From Isoetes taiwanensis (Eukaryota; Streptophyta; Lycopodiopsida; Isoetales; Isoetaceae), in assembly GCA_021234155.1 (NCBI GenBank), contig JAJEKV010000012.1, positions 874,782 to 938,781 on the forward strand: a stretch of 64,000 nucleotides of DNA. Direction: 5' to 3'. The notes beneath the pieces were generated by a model that did not search any database, had not been told where the DNA came from, and saw only the letters and a list, made by a program, of their open reading frames with translations. Below, one piece after another: positions 10,024-20,759 of the stretch. Position 1 is the stretch's first letter. Every line of letters starts with the position of its first letter. Made by a program: the position numbers and the translations under genes.

Positions 10024-10280
10024 AAAGGGGGATGGCATTCTTGCCAGCCCTCTGACCCGTAGAATCCAGGAGCACCGTTGAAGGGGGGTGGGCATTCTTG
10101 CCCATCCCCCAACCTGTAGGCGCACCCGGATTCTACAGGTCAAGGGGCTGGCAAGTATGCCGAATCCCTTTTTATTTCTACTACGTCGACTAGATTCCAC
10201 TGGTATTCTGGAGGCGACTTTTCATTCTTGATAAGAATGATGAAAAAATCTGCAGGAACACATACCCACTTACCTTGACA
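10024..10280. repeat. GC-rich hairpin element, copy 2, with conserved tail
   Basis: Arms 10,024-10,067 and 10,128-10,171 pair over about 44 bases. The loop contains a second, inner hairpin at about 10,083-10,110 built from the same word, GGCATTCTTGCC. Three copies of one module are therefore present, two direct and one inverted. The tail to 10,280 includes GCGACTTTTCATTCTTGATA and resembles the tails at 3,458 and 12,671. Confidence 0.7.
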
Positions 10281-10394
10281 TGTTATATCTATCATTTCAC
10301 CTATTACATCATGTACAAAATTAAACCTTAAACTGACCATTAACTATTTGCTAAGCTTTAGCATAGTCTTATTGATCTCAAATGAGCACACCAT

Positions 10395-10396
<2 letters not shown>

Positions 10397-10425
<29 letters not shown>
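10397..10425. repeat. Poly-T run of 29 bases
   Basis: A homopolymer run. It could be the poly-A tail of a minus-strand retroposed sequence, but the adjacent DNA has no recognisable coding remnant. Confidence 0.9.
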
Positions 10426-10685
10426 CCTTTTGGAAGTTCAAGTTACGCTTATTCAAACTTTAAACGAAAGTGGAAAAACTTTTTGTAAGCCCCAAAAATG
10501 TAATGGTTGGATGTGTATAGTTTTACATACTTGCTATTTATGACAAATTTTGGACTAAAACCATATAGTATATGGTGCTAGATTCTAGGGTGTATGGTGT
10601 ACGCTCTGTATTTTGAGATAAAAATTTTGGTGGAAGATTTTGGCAGCGGCCATTTGTCTATTAATCGGGTTGTTGTGGCAATCGG

Positions 10686-11045
10686 ACTAGTTTTAGTGGA
10701 GCAAGCACATAGCTTGCCATTCTGGGTGCTTTTCTACTCTTCGGCTCTCCTTGTTTGCAAATATGCACCTATCCTTTATATTTCCAGCTTTTACTACACG
10801 CCTTGATGCTAGCTCTCAATATCAACATGTTGTTGGAGCTTTGTTATTCGATTCACGGTTTGAAGCTGTTGGTGGTTGCGCAAGATGTTTATGTTGTTGT
10901 GCTATTCCTCGTTTGTGACTTTCTCGACATCTTCCTCATCAAGATAAGTACTACAGGCATGTTTATTGGCACATCGACCATTCTCCATTTCCTTTTTCAA
11001 GTAGCTTATGTTGCCAATAAAAAGGTGCACAGATAATGAGAAGAA
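10686..11045. repeat. Module F, copy 1 (direct repeat of 12,704-13,061)
   Basis: The roughly 360-base block is nearly identical to 12,704-13,061, beginning ACTAGTTTTAGTGGAGCAAG and ending near CACAGATAATGAGAAGAA. On the minus strand both carry a frame ending in LDEEDVEKV, which resembles the PDEEDVEGM peptide encoded by module B of the downstream array. The block belongs to the same repeat system. Confidence 0.85.
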
Positions 11046-11405
11046 AAGTCAAGATACCGAGAACTAATACTACAAGTATAGCAGAGGACAAGCTGCAAAA
11101 GCTGTAAACTAGACCAAAAGTCTACTCCAATGTGGTGCATAATAACTGAGCATTGATGCTAAATACTGTCGGTAAACTGTGAACCTGAAAAGAGGCTATA
11201 AAATCCCTCTATATATCCTCCACTATATGAGTTTGACATGTTCGATATCTTACCAAGGTAGTCTTTGTCAGAGGTAATCCTTTACAACTTTACGCATTCA
11301 ATAAAGGGGAGGTGAATTGCAATCATACTCTTCACACATCATTGATCCCAGTTCATCAAATGTCTACCAATATTATCCTCATAGTATATAGGTCCAAAGG
11401 ATAGT
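11046..11405. repeat. Module E, copy 1
   Basis: This block matches 13,388-13,735 with many small insertions and deletions. The shared words include TACTACAAGTATAGCA, GTCTACTCCAATGTGGTGC and CCTCCACTATATGAGTTT. In copy 1 it follows module F directly; in copy 2 a LINE-like insert separates them. Confidence 0.8.
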
Positions 11406-12620
11406 ACGGTGAGTTTAGAAACAAGATAGCACACATCTAGCATAACATTGAAGTCACCTTAAGAGCTTCAGATAGCACAATATGGGAGTCACCTCAAGGG
11501 CACTCATTCTTCTGTACAAGAGGATCTCTCCCCAGTTCAGTTAATCCAATGGCATGAGGAGTTGTTCAAGATTATGAGAGGCAAGACTGAAAAAATGGGC
11601 CCTTGTATAGGAACTTTGACTCATTTCTGACCCTTGGCCCCAGAACCCCTAGTTGCATTACTTTTAGTTGCTTCCACTTTTGTTCTTTTAATTTTTTTTG
11701 GTATTTTATGATGGGGCTTAGTTCCTAGGTTTCATTTGGGCTTATAAGTAGCATTTAATTAAAGTGGGTCTCAGGCGATTCCCATTCTTTTTGAAACCCT
11801 CTTATTTTAAACGAGAAGAACGTGTGAAAATGCTTTCGGCCTAATTAATCATTAAAAAGAAGAGTCTATTTGTGTGAGGTTCGACCCTTTATGAAGACAT
11901 TTTGCCTATTTTTTCTCAAATGGCGAGTCAAGAAAAGCAAAAACACATAAAAAAAAACAAGAAAATTGTTTACCCTTACAAGACGAAGTGTTAGACTTGA
12001 AAGAATTTTTATTCATAAACGAGATCACTACAATATATATTATAGTGGACGAAAAGACCATGGAGGTCGTGCTGTCATAATGGTTACATCCTCATCATAC
12101 AAGCCCACCTAAAGGGAACAACACCCAGAGCACCCTCCAACCTTTTTCAAGCTTTTAGACCAACTTGAAGACGATGAAAAGCCTCATGAAGAGATGTTTT
12201 TTGAGCCTTGAACTGCCCCATTCAACCGATTTTGCCGCCCTCTTTTCGTATCCTATCTTCAATGTCTGGGCAAAAATTGTTTCTTCACTCACCTCCATGG
12301 ATCTTATGCAATACTTGCATGATCTTTTGGAGTCCATGAAGTTGGAAAATCTTCTTCCTTTCATCAGGATCCCTCGCAGTTTTGTAATACCTACGATTAT
12401 GAGTAAGTTTATCCTAATGCCCTGGTAAGAGTGCTCTGCGGGGGAGCTGTGCTAGATTCCCTGCCACCTTGAAGAGAGGAAATTCATAAAGGCGAACTAT
12501 ACCCAGGTGCATTTCAATCAATGCCTTGTTCCCAACTATAGATATTGGCTTCACTCCAAATAACATATCCCCCTTGGGATAACAGTTGTTTATATACCAC
12601 TCGCACCTACAATCTGATCT
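11406..12620. repeat. Modules A plus D, copy 1 (direct repeat of 30,128-31,306)
   Basis: A block of about 1.2 kb is repeated 18.7 kb downstream in the same orientation. It starts with the array module A (AGAAACAAGATAGCACACATC) and continues with module D, which contains ATTTCATTTGGGCTTATAAG. Module D holds a minus-strand frame at 12,155-12,364 that is kept in both copies (MDSKRSCKYCIRSMEVSEE). The two copies could be the ends of one large composite element or a segmental duplication. Confidence 0.8.
12155..12364 (-). pseudogene. Conserved unidentified frame in module D, copy 1
   Basis: Seventy residues with a basic, cysteine-containing middle (SKRSCKYCIRSMEV) align well with the same frame of the second copy near 30,837-31,038. 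Nothing in it matches a family I know. Short length and loss of the upstream part of the frame suggest a relic of a larger gene, perhaps from a retroelement. Confidence 0.3.
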
Positions 12621-12691
12621 TTATCAAGAATGAAAAGTCGCATCCAGAATACTAGTGGAATCCAATGGAGGCGACTTTTCATTCTTGATAA
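12621..12691. repeat. Hairpin element, copy 3 (perfect 21 bp stem)
   Basis: TTATCAAGAATGAAAAGTCG at 12,621 is exactly reversed at 12,671-12,691. The loop holds an inverted match to 10,191-10,212. The element sits at the junction between module D and module F copy 2, so it marks an insertion or a rearrangement breakpoint. Confidence 0.75.
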
Positions 12692-12703
12692 GAATGATGC
12701 AAA

Positions 12704-13061
12704 ACTAGTTTTAGTGGAGCAAGCATATAGCTTGCCATTCTGGGTGCTTTTCTACTCTTCGGCTCTCCTTGTTTGCAAATATGCACCTATCCTTTATATT
12801 TCCAGCTGTTACTACACGCCTTGATGCTAGCTCTCAATATCAACATGTTGTTGGAGCTTTGTTATTCGATTCCCGGTTTGAAGTTGTTGGTGGTTGCGCA
12901 AGATGTTTATGTTGTTGTGCTATTCCTCATTTGTGACTTTCTCGACATCTTCCTCATCAAGGTAAGTACTACAGGCATGTTTATTGGCACATCGACCATT
13001 CTCCATTTCCTTTTCAAGTAGCTTGTGTTGCCAATAAAAAGATGCACAGATAATGAGAAGA
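12704..13061. repeat. Module F, copy 2
   Basis: Direct repeat of 10,686-11,045, with very few differences, so the duplication is recent compared with the other modules. The minus-strand frame with LDEEDVEKV is kept. Confidence 0.85.
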
Positions 13062-13389
13062 ATGGAAGTGGCGACGGTTGTGGATCTTTCGCGGGGATTC
13101 AAAGCTGACCTCTCTGATTCCTCGACTCAACTTTACAAGCTATTTCAAAGCTTTCTGGTGTCCCTGTGGATTGGTAGAGCGGAAGTTTGCCATTTTAAGG
13201 TGGACTTCTTGGGTGTTGTAGATGGTGATGGTCGGTTTGTACAGCCAGTAGAGTTGCGCTTTTCGCAGGAGTTTGTTATGGAGTGTCGAGGTATCATTGT
13301 CTCTTTGAGGCGGTTCTCCTTCCTCCTCACACTTGCTTTGTAACATTACCATTCTTTTAATATATTGGCTATTACGGTTCTTCAAAAAA
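13062..13389 (+). mobile_element. LINE-like 3' end with A-rich tail, inserted between modules F and E
   Basis: Module F runs straight into module E at 11,045, whereas here 330 extra bases intervene. The insert ends in TTCAAAAAAAA right before module E resumes, and it contains an open plus-strand frame to about 13,342. A short, 5'-truncated piece with an A-rich 3' end is what L1-type retrotransposition leaves. I did not identify the domain encoded, and no target duplication is clear. Confidence 0.45.
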
Positions 13390-13819
13390 AATACTACAAG
13401 TATAGCAAGAGGTCAAGTCTGCCAAAAGTCTGTAAACTAGATAAAAGTCTACTCCAATGTGGTGCATAATAATCCGAGCATTGATGCTAAATACCGTTTC
13501 TAGAACTGTGGAACACTGAAAAGAGGCCATAAAATCCCCTCAGATATCCTCCACTATATGAGTTTTGACATATTCGATATCTTACCAAGGTAGGTGCTGT
13601 AGGTAGTCCTTTACAAACTATTCAATAAGGGGGAGGTAAAATTGCTATCATACTCTTTTACATCATTGATCCTAGTTCATCAAATCCCTACTAATAAAAG
13701 CCTTATAGTATATAGGTCAAATCGCGAACCTATCTAATACTATGGCAATCTATTATAGAAAAGATTGATGCCAAAGTTCATGAAGTCATGTGGCTTGTCC
13801 TATATAGGTCAACGTCTTC
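13390..13819. repeat. Module E, copy 2, and junction to the array
   Basis: This matches 11,046-11,400 and then passes into module B of the array at about 13,820, rather than into module A. The different neighbours of the same module show that blocks have been shuffled. Confidence 0.7.
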
Positions 13820-14425
13820 TCTCGACACTCAATCATTAAGGCACTCAAGACATACCCTCAAGGCACTACAAGACATTCCCTCGACATCTTCCTCATCAGG
13901 GTAGGTATTACTTGCATATCCCTTAGCACTTTGACTATCCTCCATCTTATTCCTCAAGTACACAAAGATGCCAATAAACATCGCGATATCAAAAAAAAAA
14001 AAAGGATATAACAAGAAAGCAGAGTAAGTAAATACACAAAGAAAGTGATAGGGCTGCCAAGGACCATCACGTCTCTATCACGGTAATTGGACCATGCCAT
14101 TACCTCATCGATATGGGCTTGAACCCATCTGGAAACTTGTCAAATTAGCATGCACCTCTTTGTCGAGAACCATTTTGAGAGTTGCATGCTTGATCTTATC
14201 ATCTCCACAGAGAGGCAGCGAAATTATCAGATCTTGGTATGCCGTAAAATGGAAAAACTTCTTAGCAAATTAAGCTACTATAAAGTGTGTGCCACAAGCT
14301 CGAGCCCAAGAACTTCTAAAGTCGCTACGAGATGCATGATTATGATCAAAAGAAAGCCGCAGCTAGCAGCCGGTACATGTTCTTAGACTCTGAGTTTCTT
14401 TTACTCATATATTCCACACAGGCAG
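13820..14425. repeat. Array module B, unit 0 (interrupted after its end)
   Basis: This copy of module B has CTCGACACTC, CATCTTCCTCATCAGGGTAG and ATCTCCACAGAGAGGCAG. In the other units module B is followed at once by module C (CCATATAACCATCAGCC). Here the sequence leaves the array at about 14,426, and module C appears only at about 23,600, which defines a roughly 9.2 kb insertion. Confidence 0.8.
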
Positions 14426-14694
14426 ATAAGATAGGGTGACCACAAATGGTGCCCTGTCCTTTATTGGCCCCCGTCCGTCACAAAAAAAAGGCCTTGTTTA
14501 GGGTTTATATTGGCACCTCTCTGCACCAACGATTTGGCGCCTAGAGACTTGGAACTGCTCCCCTTGCCATTCGAATTGCTCCCCATGCCATTCAAAGTGG
14601 ACATGACATATTGCGGATTAAATGGTGGCTGCCTAGAGACAACTACTTTTTGTGGTCTGCAAGAATTCCGGCGTCTCAAACAGCTTGGATCATG

Positions 14695-14800
14695 TGACGC
14701 TCCCTGAACATATATGATGCTCCGGACGTATACATGGGGGACTTCCCCCTCCCATGGCAACCAGCTCACCATGAGCGGGGGCCCTCCCGATCTAACTCCT
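14695..14800 (-). repeat. LTR-like terminus, copy 1
   Basis: TGACGCTCCCTGAACATATA and the next hundred bases, including CACCATGAGCGGGGGCCCTCC, parallel 16,713-16,805. The TGACGC start matches the inner end of a minus-strand LTR abutting a primer-binding site in the second copy. After about 100 bases the two copies diverge. Confidence 0.5.
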
Positions 14801-16205
14801 GACCATCCATAGTAAGATGCGGGTGAAGGCTGACCGGAGGTGTCCGGCCCACGCCTTCAATGGGACTCCTAAGTCGTGAAAGCGTGAATACAAGGTTAGC
14901 ATACAGCATAATCATATCATAAACAACCACCACGAAGCGTGGCACATCCATCCAACCCATGATAACGGAGAAGATACATCTAATGCTAAGGAAAACACCC
15001 GGACCCAAGGTTCTACCCCTCGGACTCAATGGGGATCGATCGGCGGCTAGGTCTCGGGGAGATGTGAGCGAAGAAATCTTGGCATGTGTTGGCTGGCATA
15101 GAACATCGACTGGGATTGTCCCTCCATCCGCCCCTCACATCCACACTTTGCGGAGGATGGTAGATGACTATGGCATCATTGTAGCCTCCGGAGGCATGAT
15201 CCCAAGGCATCACCCTCCGGGACTACTTTCGGTTACATCTCCGGTCCAGATGATGCGGTCGGGGAAGTCCTTCCGGTGTGATTGATTCCATGGGTGAGCT
15301 AGAGAATGCGTGCGCATCAGTGACCCCACATCCGTGCCGACCTACTCCCTTTAACTTTATCTTCAAAGTCTGGGATGATCACGCGTACCCGGGAGTGTCG
15401 GACCATGCGGCGGATTCAGCGGCGGCTGTTAAACCTAGCTGGCTTTGAAGGAGTCCCGTAGCCACATGCTCGAGAGACCCCACCCGCTTCATCACCTCTG
15501 ACCCCTTGTCGGTGCTTCAATCGCTGCCATAGATTCCACAAACTCGGTGGGATCTTGTGCCGCGCATCACTCCACGGGTACTACGGGAGCTACTAGGAGC
15601 ATACTAATGAACAAGGGTCACAGAGGTCTCTACCCCCTTAATCCCCGCCTCGAAGAACTAATGAGATACTACCAAAGATACATCCATCCATCCATCACAA
15701 AGCATAATCAATAGTTGAGAACAATTCTAACTATCAAACAAGGGTTAATCATCATCGAAACAAACAAAGAAGCCCCATGCAGGCGCCTGCCCTAAATATC
15801 AAAGTTAACCTATTCACTAACCTGAATTCCTACGGAACCATTGTCATGTGGCATCTCCATCTTCAAGCGGGCACGATACCAAAGACTCCTCTCCCTCGAT
15901 TCGATTTGGGGCAAATTGGGATTGGGATCCAATTTGCTGCCCCAAATTAGCAGGTCTCCCATCGGCCAATCAAGTTTGGCCGTGTCCTCTTCCTAATTAA
16001 TTAATTAGCCTAACTTAATTAGCTTAATTAAGTTAATTAGATAATTATTCCTTAATTATAGGTAATTAACCCCTTATTAATTTAGCATATCTAAATTAAT
16101 CCCTTGTGGTTAGTCTACATACCCCCCATGATGGCGTATCCCCAAGACGCGGACGTAAGAGATAGTTTATACATACACCGCATAATTATGTGGAACGTCA
16201 CATTT
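14775..16205. repeat. Long direct repeat R1, copy 1
   Basis: This stretch is repeated at 19,090-20,553 in the same orientation: GACCATCCATAG, GCCCACGCCTTCAATGGGAC, CATATCATAAACAACCACCA, GAACAATTCTAACTATCAAA and TAATTAATTAATTAGCC occur in order in both. It has no long open frame and looks like LTR or untranslated leader DNA of a retroelement. GC-rich parts of this copy are replaced by unrelated short patches in copy 2. Confidence 0.75.
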
Positions 16206-16696
16206 CTCCCCTAGAAATAATCTGCCCCTAACTTTTCCTAACCTTTTTTAAATAAATAAAAAAAACGGGCGTATTTTTATATGGCGGATTCGTATATAGG
16301 GGCTATCAAGCATTATACGCTCATAACTTTTAAAAACTAAACACCCTATCCGTCAAATACCATCTTGGCTTTTTTGGCCTTGGGGGTTTATTTAACCTCG
16401 GGAAACATGCTCCCTAGGGTACTTGGGATGTGCCCGATCCGTTGGAACCATTTTCGCCTTCATCCAAAGCTACCTAAAAAAAGTTATGGCCCATCTAAAC
16501 TGGGTCCTCCGGTCACACCTTTTTCCTCCAAAATCAGCCTAAACTTCCTAAAACTCATAATTTATTACATCAACCTAGCACAAGACCAAATCACTAAGAA
16601 GTTAGGCGGTCCAACTAGCTTAAACTCCCACTCAACTACCGAACTAACGAGTTAAAGATTTGGTTTAGTGCTATGATTTGATTCAGCCAAAATCAC

Positions 16697-16711
16697 GGCT
16701 CCGATACCACC
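16697..16711 (-). promoter_or_regulatory. Retroelement primer-binding site for initiator methionine tRNA
   Basis: On the minus strand the sequence reads GGTGGTATCGGAGCC, matching 11 of 12 bases of the usual plant site TGGTATCAGAGC. It directly abuts the TGACGCC terminus at 16,713, as expected at the inner edge of a 5' LTR of a minus-strand LTR retrotransposon. The matching coding region was not recognised. Confidence 0.6.
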
Positions 16712-16712
16712 G

Positions 16713-18088
16713 TGACGCCTCTCGAACATATAGGGCGCCTCCGGACGATACATGGGGACTTCTCCCATGGCAAACCAAACTCACCATGAGCGAGGGCCCT
16801 CCCTGACCCTCAACTGGCTTAGAGAGTCACACACAAGAAGCCAACTTGAATTTTCACTCAATGGGGTTAGAACCTCGGATCACTTAAGGTGATCAATCTA
16901 CACAAGAATTTTCCAAAGAAAAAGCTCATTCTGAGTTTTCATACCTTTCCCAGATGCGGAATTTGGACCCTTTACCCAAATCGATGCACATCCCATATGC
17001 ATTGATTTCCAAGGTCAGATGACCGTGACTTGTTCAGAAAAGTTGTAGGCAGTAAGGGTAAAGATCTTGACCAAGTCTGAGTTTTAATTTGTAAGATATT
17101 CGATCCTCAAAGTTGGGTCAAATTTTGGTCAATACCAAAAAAAAAAAACAGAGCTTGTAGTTTATAACTTGAGTTGTAGGATGAAATTTGAGGAAATTCC
17201 AAAACTAAGATGCTATATATAGGCTTCAAAGGTAAGGTGCATGCCGTCAAATAATGATTTGAAAGAGAATAAGACTATTTTTTTAAGCCTTTTTTATGGA
17301 TATCAATCTAAATTTGTATCGTCATTGCATAATGCAAAAAATGGTAACTTGAGTTTGGAATGGAATTTTTTCGAATTTTTTGTGCACACAGTGCAAATAA
17401 GATGGGAGATGAAGTCTGCCAGATGATCATATGCAGGGGAAAATAAGGGAATTCCTTCTTTAGAAAAATGTTTGTGATCTTGTAAATACTAAAGGATCAT
17501 GACAAAAGAGACTTTTGAATACTTAAGCAATCAATTTTTCATTGGTATGAAGGTAATACAAGGTGAATAAGAATCTTAGGAACATAGATCAATCAATAAT
17601 GTAGCTTAGGGAGTCAATAATAGTATCAAATCAATAATATCAATCCAATCTTTCATTAAACTGTGGAACACTCGGGAGACTTCAAGAGCGTCTTGGATCA
17701 TGCTCAAGATGTATCAATGTCGAGGTTTGATCCCCGGGCCTTCAAAAAACTTTGTAATTGTTTCCCCAAAGATATAAATCGATTTGATGATGTGGCATCT
17801 TAGGGCTTAATTTTAGGCTTAATGAAATGCTTATGAGCGGGAATCCAAGAATAGTTGTTATGGTTTAGGAATCCAATTCAAGTGATTCGAAAGCAAGTTT
17901 CTGATTTAGGGTTCCCCAATTGTATTTTCCTGAAATTTCGCGATCACGGTGGCCATTATTTTTGGGGGTATATACTTGGAATATCTTTGTATTTAAGTTT
18001 TGAAAAGCTAGACTATGGTTTCAAAGGTTGCCTCATAAAATAATTAGATAGTTTGATCACTTGAGGATGTGCAACCCTAATTCTTGGG
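16713..18088 (-). repeat. Probable LTR and adjoining non-coding DNA
   Basis: The left edge is set by the primer-binding site. The right border was not found. Nothing coding is seen through 18,088. A poly-A run lies near 17,140. Confidence 0.35.
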
Positions 18089-18990
18089 GAATATGCTAGA
18101 TCTAGATACCATGCATTGGGATATTCCATGGGTAACATGAATATTTTAAAGGCACAATGGTGGACAAAGCAAAATGGTCATAAAATCTCAAACAAGGAAT
18201 GGACTAGGGGTATTTATAAAGGTGTGATAAGAATTAAAAAGGGGTATGAAATGAGAAGGCAAAAGGCATTAGAGAAAGGAATTAGGCAACAAGGTGTGAA
18301 ATATAAGCATAAGGGGAATATGACTAGGAAAATGGGGGGTAAGAATAGGGATAAAAATGACTAGGGGGTGGAATCTAATACCATGGGGTCTTCCAAACTT
18401 TGTCTTCCAAACTTCAAAAAGCATCTTCCAATCTTCACAACCCATAATGGTAGACAGCATCCTTTGAAAACCTTACTTCTTGATGGAGCATTTTCCATGG
18501 AAGTTGACCTTGAAGATAAATATCCTTTATGCTAGATCTAGATACCATGCATTGGGATATTCCATGGGTAACATGAATATTTTAAGGCACAATGGTGGAT
18601 AAAGCAAGATGGTCATAAAATCTCAAACAAGGAATGGACTAGGGGTATTTATAAAGGTGTGATAAGAATGGAAAAAGGGGTATGAAATGAGAAGGCAAAA
18701 GGCATTAGAGAAAGGAATTAGGCAACAAGGTGTGATTTGGCAAAAGGTGAGCAAGGGAAAATATAAGCATAAGGGGAATATGACTAGGAAAATGGGGGGT
18801 AAGAATAGGGATAAAAATGACTAGGGGGTGGAATCTAATACCATGGGGTCTTCCAAACTTTGTCTTCCAAACTTCAAAAAAGCATCTTCCAATCTTCACA
18901 ACCCAGAATAGTATAGAGCATCCTTTGAAAACCTTTGACTTCTGATAGAGCATTTTCCATGGGAGTTGACCTTGAAGATAAATATCCTTT
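18089..18990. repeat. Tandem duplication, two units of about 439 bp
   Basis: Unit 1 begins at about 18,089 and unit 2 at about 18,528, both with GCTAGATCTAGATACCATGC and ending near the words AGCATCTTCCAATCTTCACA and GTTGACCTTGAAGATAAATA. Identity is very high. A degraded third relative lies at 20,590-20,740. The first copy retains an 82-codon plus-strand frame of no known family. Confidence 0.85.
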
Positions 18991-19071
18991 GACCTTCATA
19001 CCAATGTTGACTACCAAGTTTTCCTTTGACTTAGCCTTCCTAACTTTAACAAATAAACCAATCAATTAGTA

Positions 19072-19090
19072 TGTTGCCTCAGGCAACATC
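19072..19090. repeat. Short perfect palindrome
   Basis: ATGTTGCCT, a central C, then AGGCAACAT. It lies exactly where repeat R1 copy 2 begins, and its TGTTGCC/GGCAACA halves resemble LTR termini placed end to end. Confidence 0.5.
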
Positions 19091-20553
19091 CTCCGCCTAA
19101 CTTCGGACCATCCATAGAAAGATGCCGGGTGAAGGACGGAGGTGTCATTCGCCCACGCCTTCAATGGGACTCCTAAGTTGTAGCGGATGAATACAAGGTT
19201 AGCATACAACATAATCATATCATAAACAACCACCACGAAAGGGTGGCACATCCATCCAAATAGATGATATGAAGAAGATACATCTAGTGCTTGGAAAACA
19301 CCCTGCACCCAAGGTTCTACCCCGCTCGGACTCCAATGGGGATGGATCGACGGCGGCAGTCCTTTTTGGAGATCGGTAGACAAAATCTTGGCATGGCGTT
19401 ACAAGGGCATAGAACATAGGGCTAGGGTTGTCCACTCCATCCGCCTGAGGAGTGCACACTTTGATGCGGATGAGCTGAATCAAGCTATGGCATCATTGTA
19501 GCCTTGGAAGAAGGTAATCCCAAGGCATCACCCCGCCGAGACTACTCGGGTTACATCTCCCGGTCCGATGAAAAAACAGGAAGTGTCCCTCCCGAGTCGC
19601 AGGTGATTCCATGGGTGAGCTTAGAGAATACGAGCCGCATAAGCGACCCGATCATGATCCGTGCCACCTACCCCCTAAGTCCTTTATCTTCAAAGTACGG
19701 AGGATGATCACACCAGCGATGAAGGGTTCCCGATTTGATTTGGGACCCATGCAGAGCCTAGTTCCTTTGGGGTATTTTAGGGGGCCTAGCTCACTGAAGG
19801 AGTGAAAAGTAGTTTTTATGTTTCAAAGCGAGATCCCACCCATAATTAGATAGTTTGGCACTTGAGGAGATGCTTCAATCATGCCATAGATTTTTAAATC
19901 GGTGGGATCTTGTGCACGGCGGGATTATTCCATGGGTATATACAGGGGAGCTACTAGGAGCATACTAATGAACAAAGGGTGGTCATAAGGTCTCTACCCC
20001 TTAATGGACTACGGAAGAACTAAAAATGAGATACTACCGGATACATCCATCCATCCATCACAAAGCATAATCAATAGTTGAGAACAATTCTAACTATCAA
20101 ACAAGGGTTAATCATCATGAAAGAAACAAACAAAGAAGGTAAGCAGAGGTCCTAGAAATATCAAGTTAACCTATTCACTAATGGGGTCTTCCGGAACCAT
20201 TGTCATGTGGCATCTCCATCTTCAACCGCCCCAAGGTATACTCCTCTCCTTGATTCGATTTGGGGCAAATTGGGATTGGGATCCAATTTGTCGCCCCAAA
20301 TTATAAATATCCTTTCCCGCCAATCGAGTTTGGCCATGGTGTCCTATTCCTAATTAATTAATTAGCCTATTAATTAGGCAATTAAAAGTTAATTAGATAA
20401 TTATTCCCTAATTATAGGTAATTAACCCCTTATTAATTTAGGATAGCTAATTTAATCCCTTGTAAGTTAGTCTACATACCCCCATGAGAATCCAAAAGGC
20501 ATTAGTGAAAGGATAGTTATATATACAAGGTGATAATGTGGAACGTCAAGGGA
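19090..20553. repeat. Long direct repeat R1, copy 2
   Basis: This matches 14,775-16,205 in order and orientation. Several short patches resemble neighbouring non-R1 DNA instead: about 19,845-19,875 resembles 18,040-18,075, and 20,495-20,530 resembles 18,256-18,295. This mosaic look may reflect consensus errors or local conversion. Confidence 0.75.
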
Positions 20554-20759
20554 AAATCACATCTTTTGGAGGAAGATTTGAAGGCAAATTGAAGATACAT
20601 GTTAAAGACCCCTATTTAGTGTAATTCCATGGGTCTTCCAAATTTGGTTGGCTACTTCAAAAAGCATCTTGATCCGGTGACCTAATCATAACAGCATCCC
20701 TCGAAACCTTGCTTGTTTGATTGCATGTCATGGAATTGAGGACAAGAAGAGTAGTGAGA

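Noticed and set aside
14959-15285. A 108-codon plus frame with overlapping minus frames in repeat R1
   Set aside because: The other R1 copy does not keep the frame and no domain is visible, so it is a chance frame in GC-richer repeat DNA.
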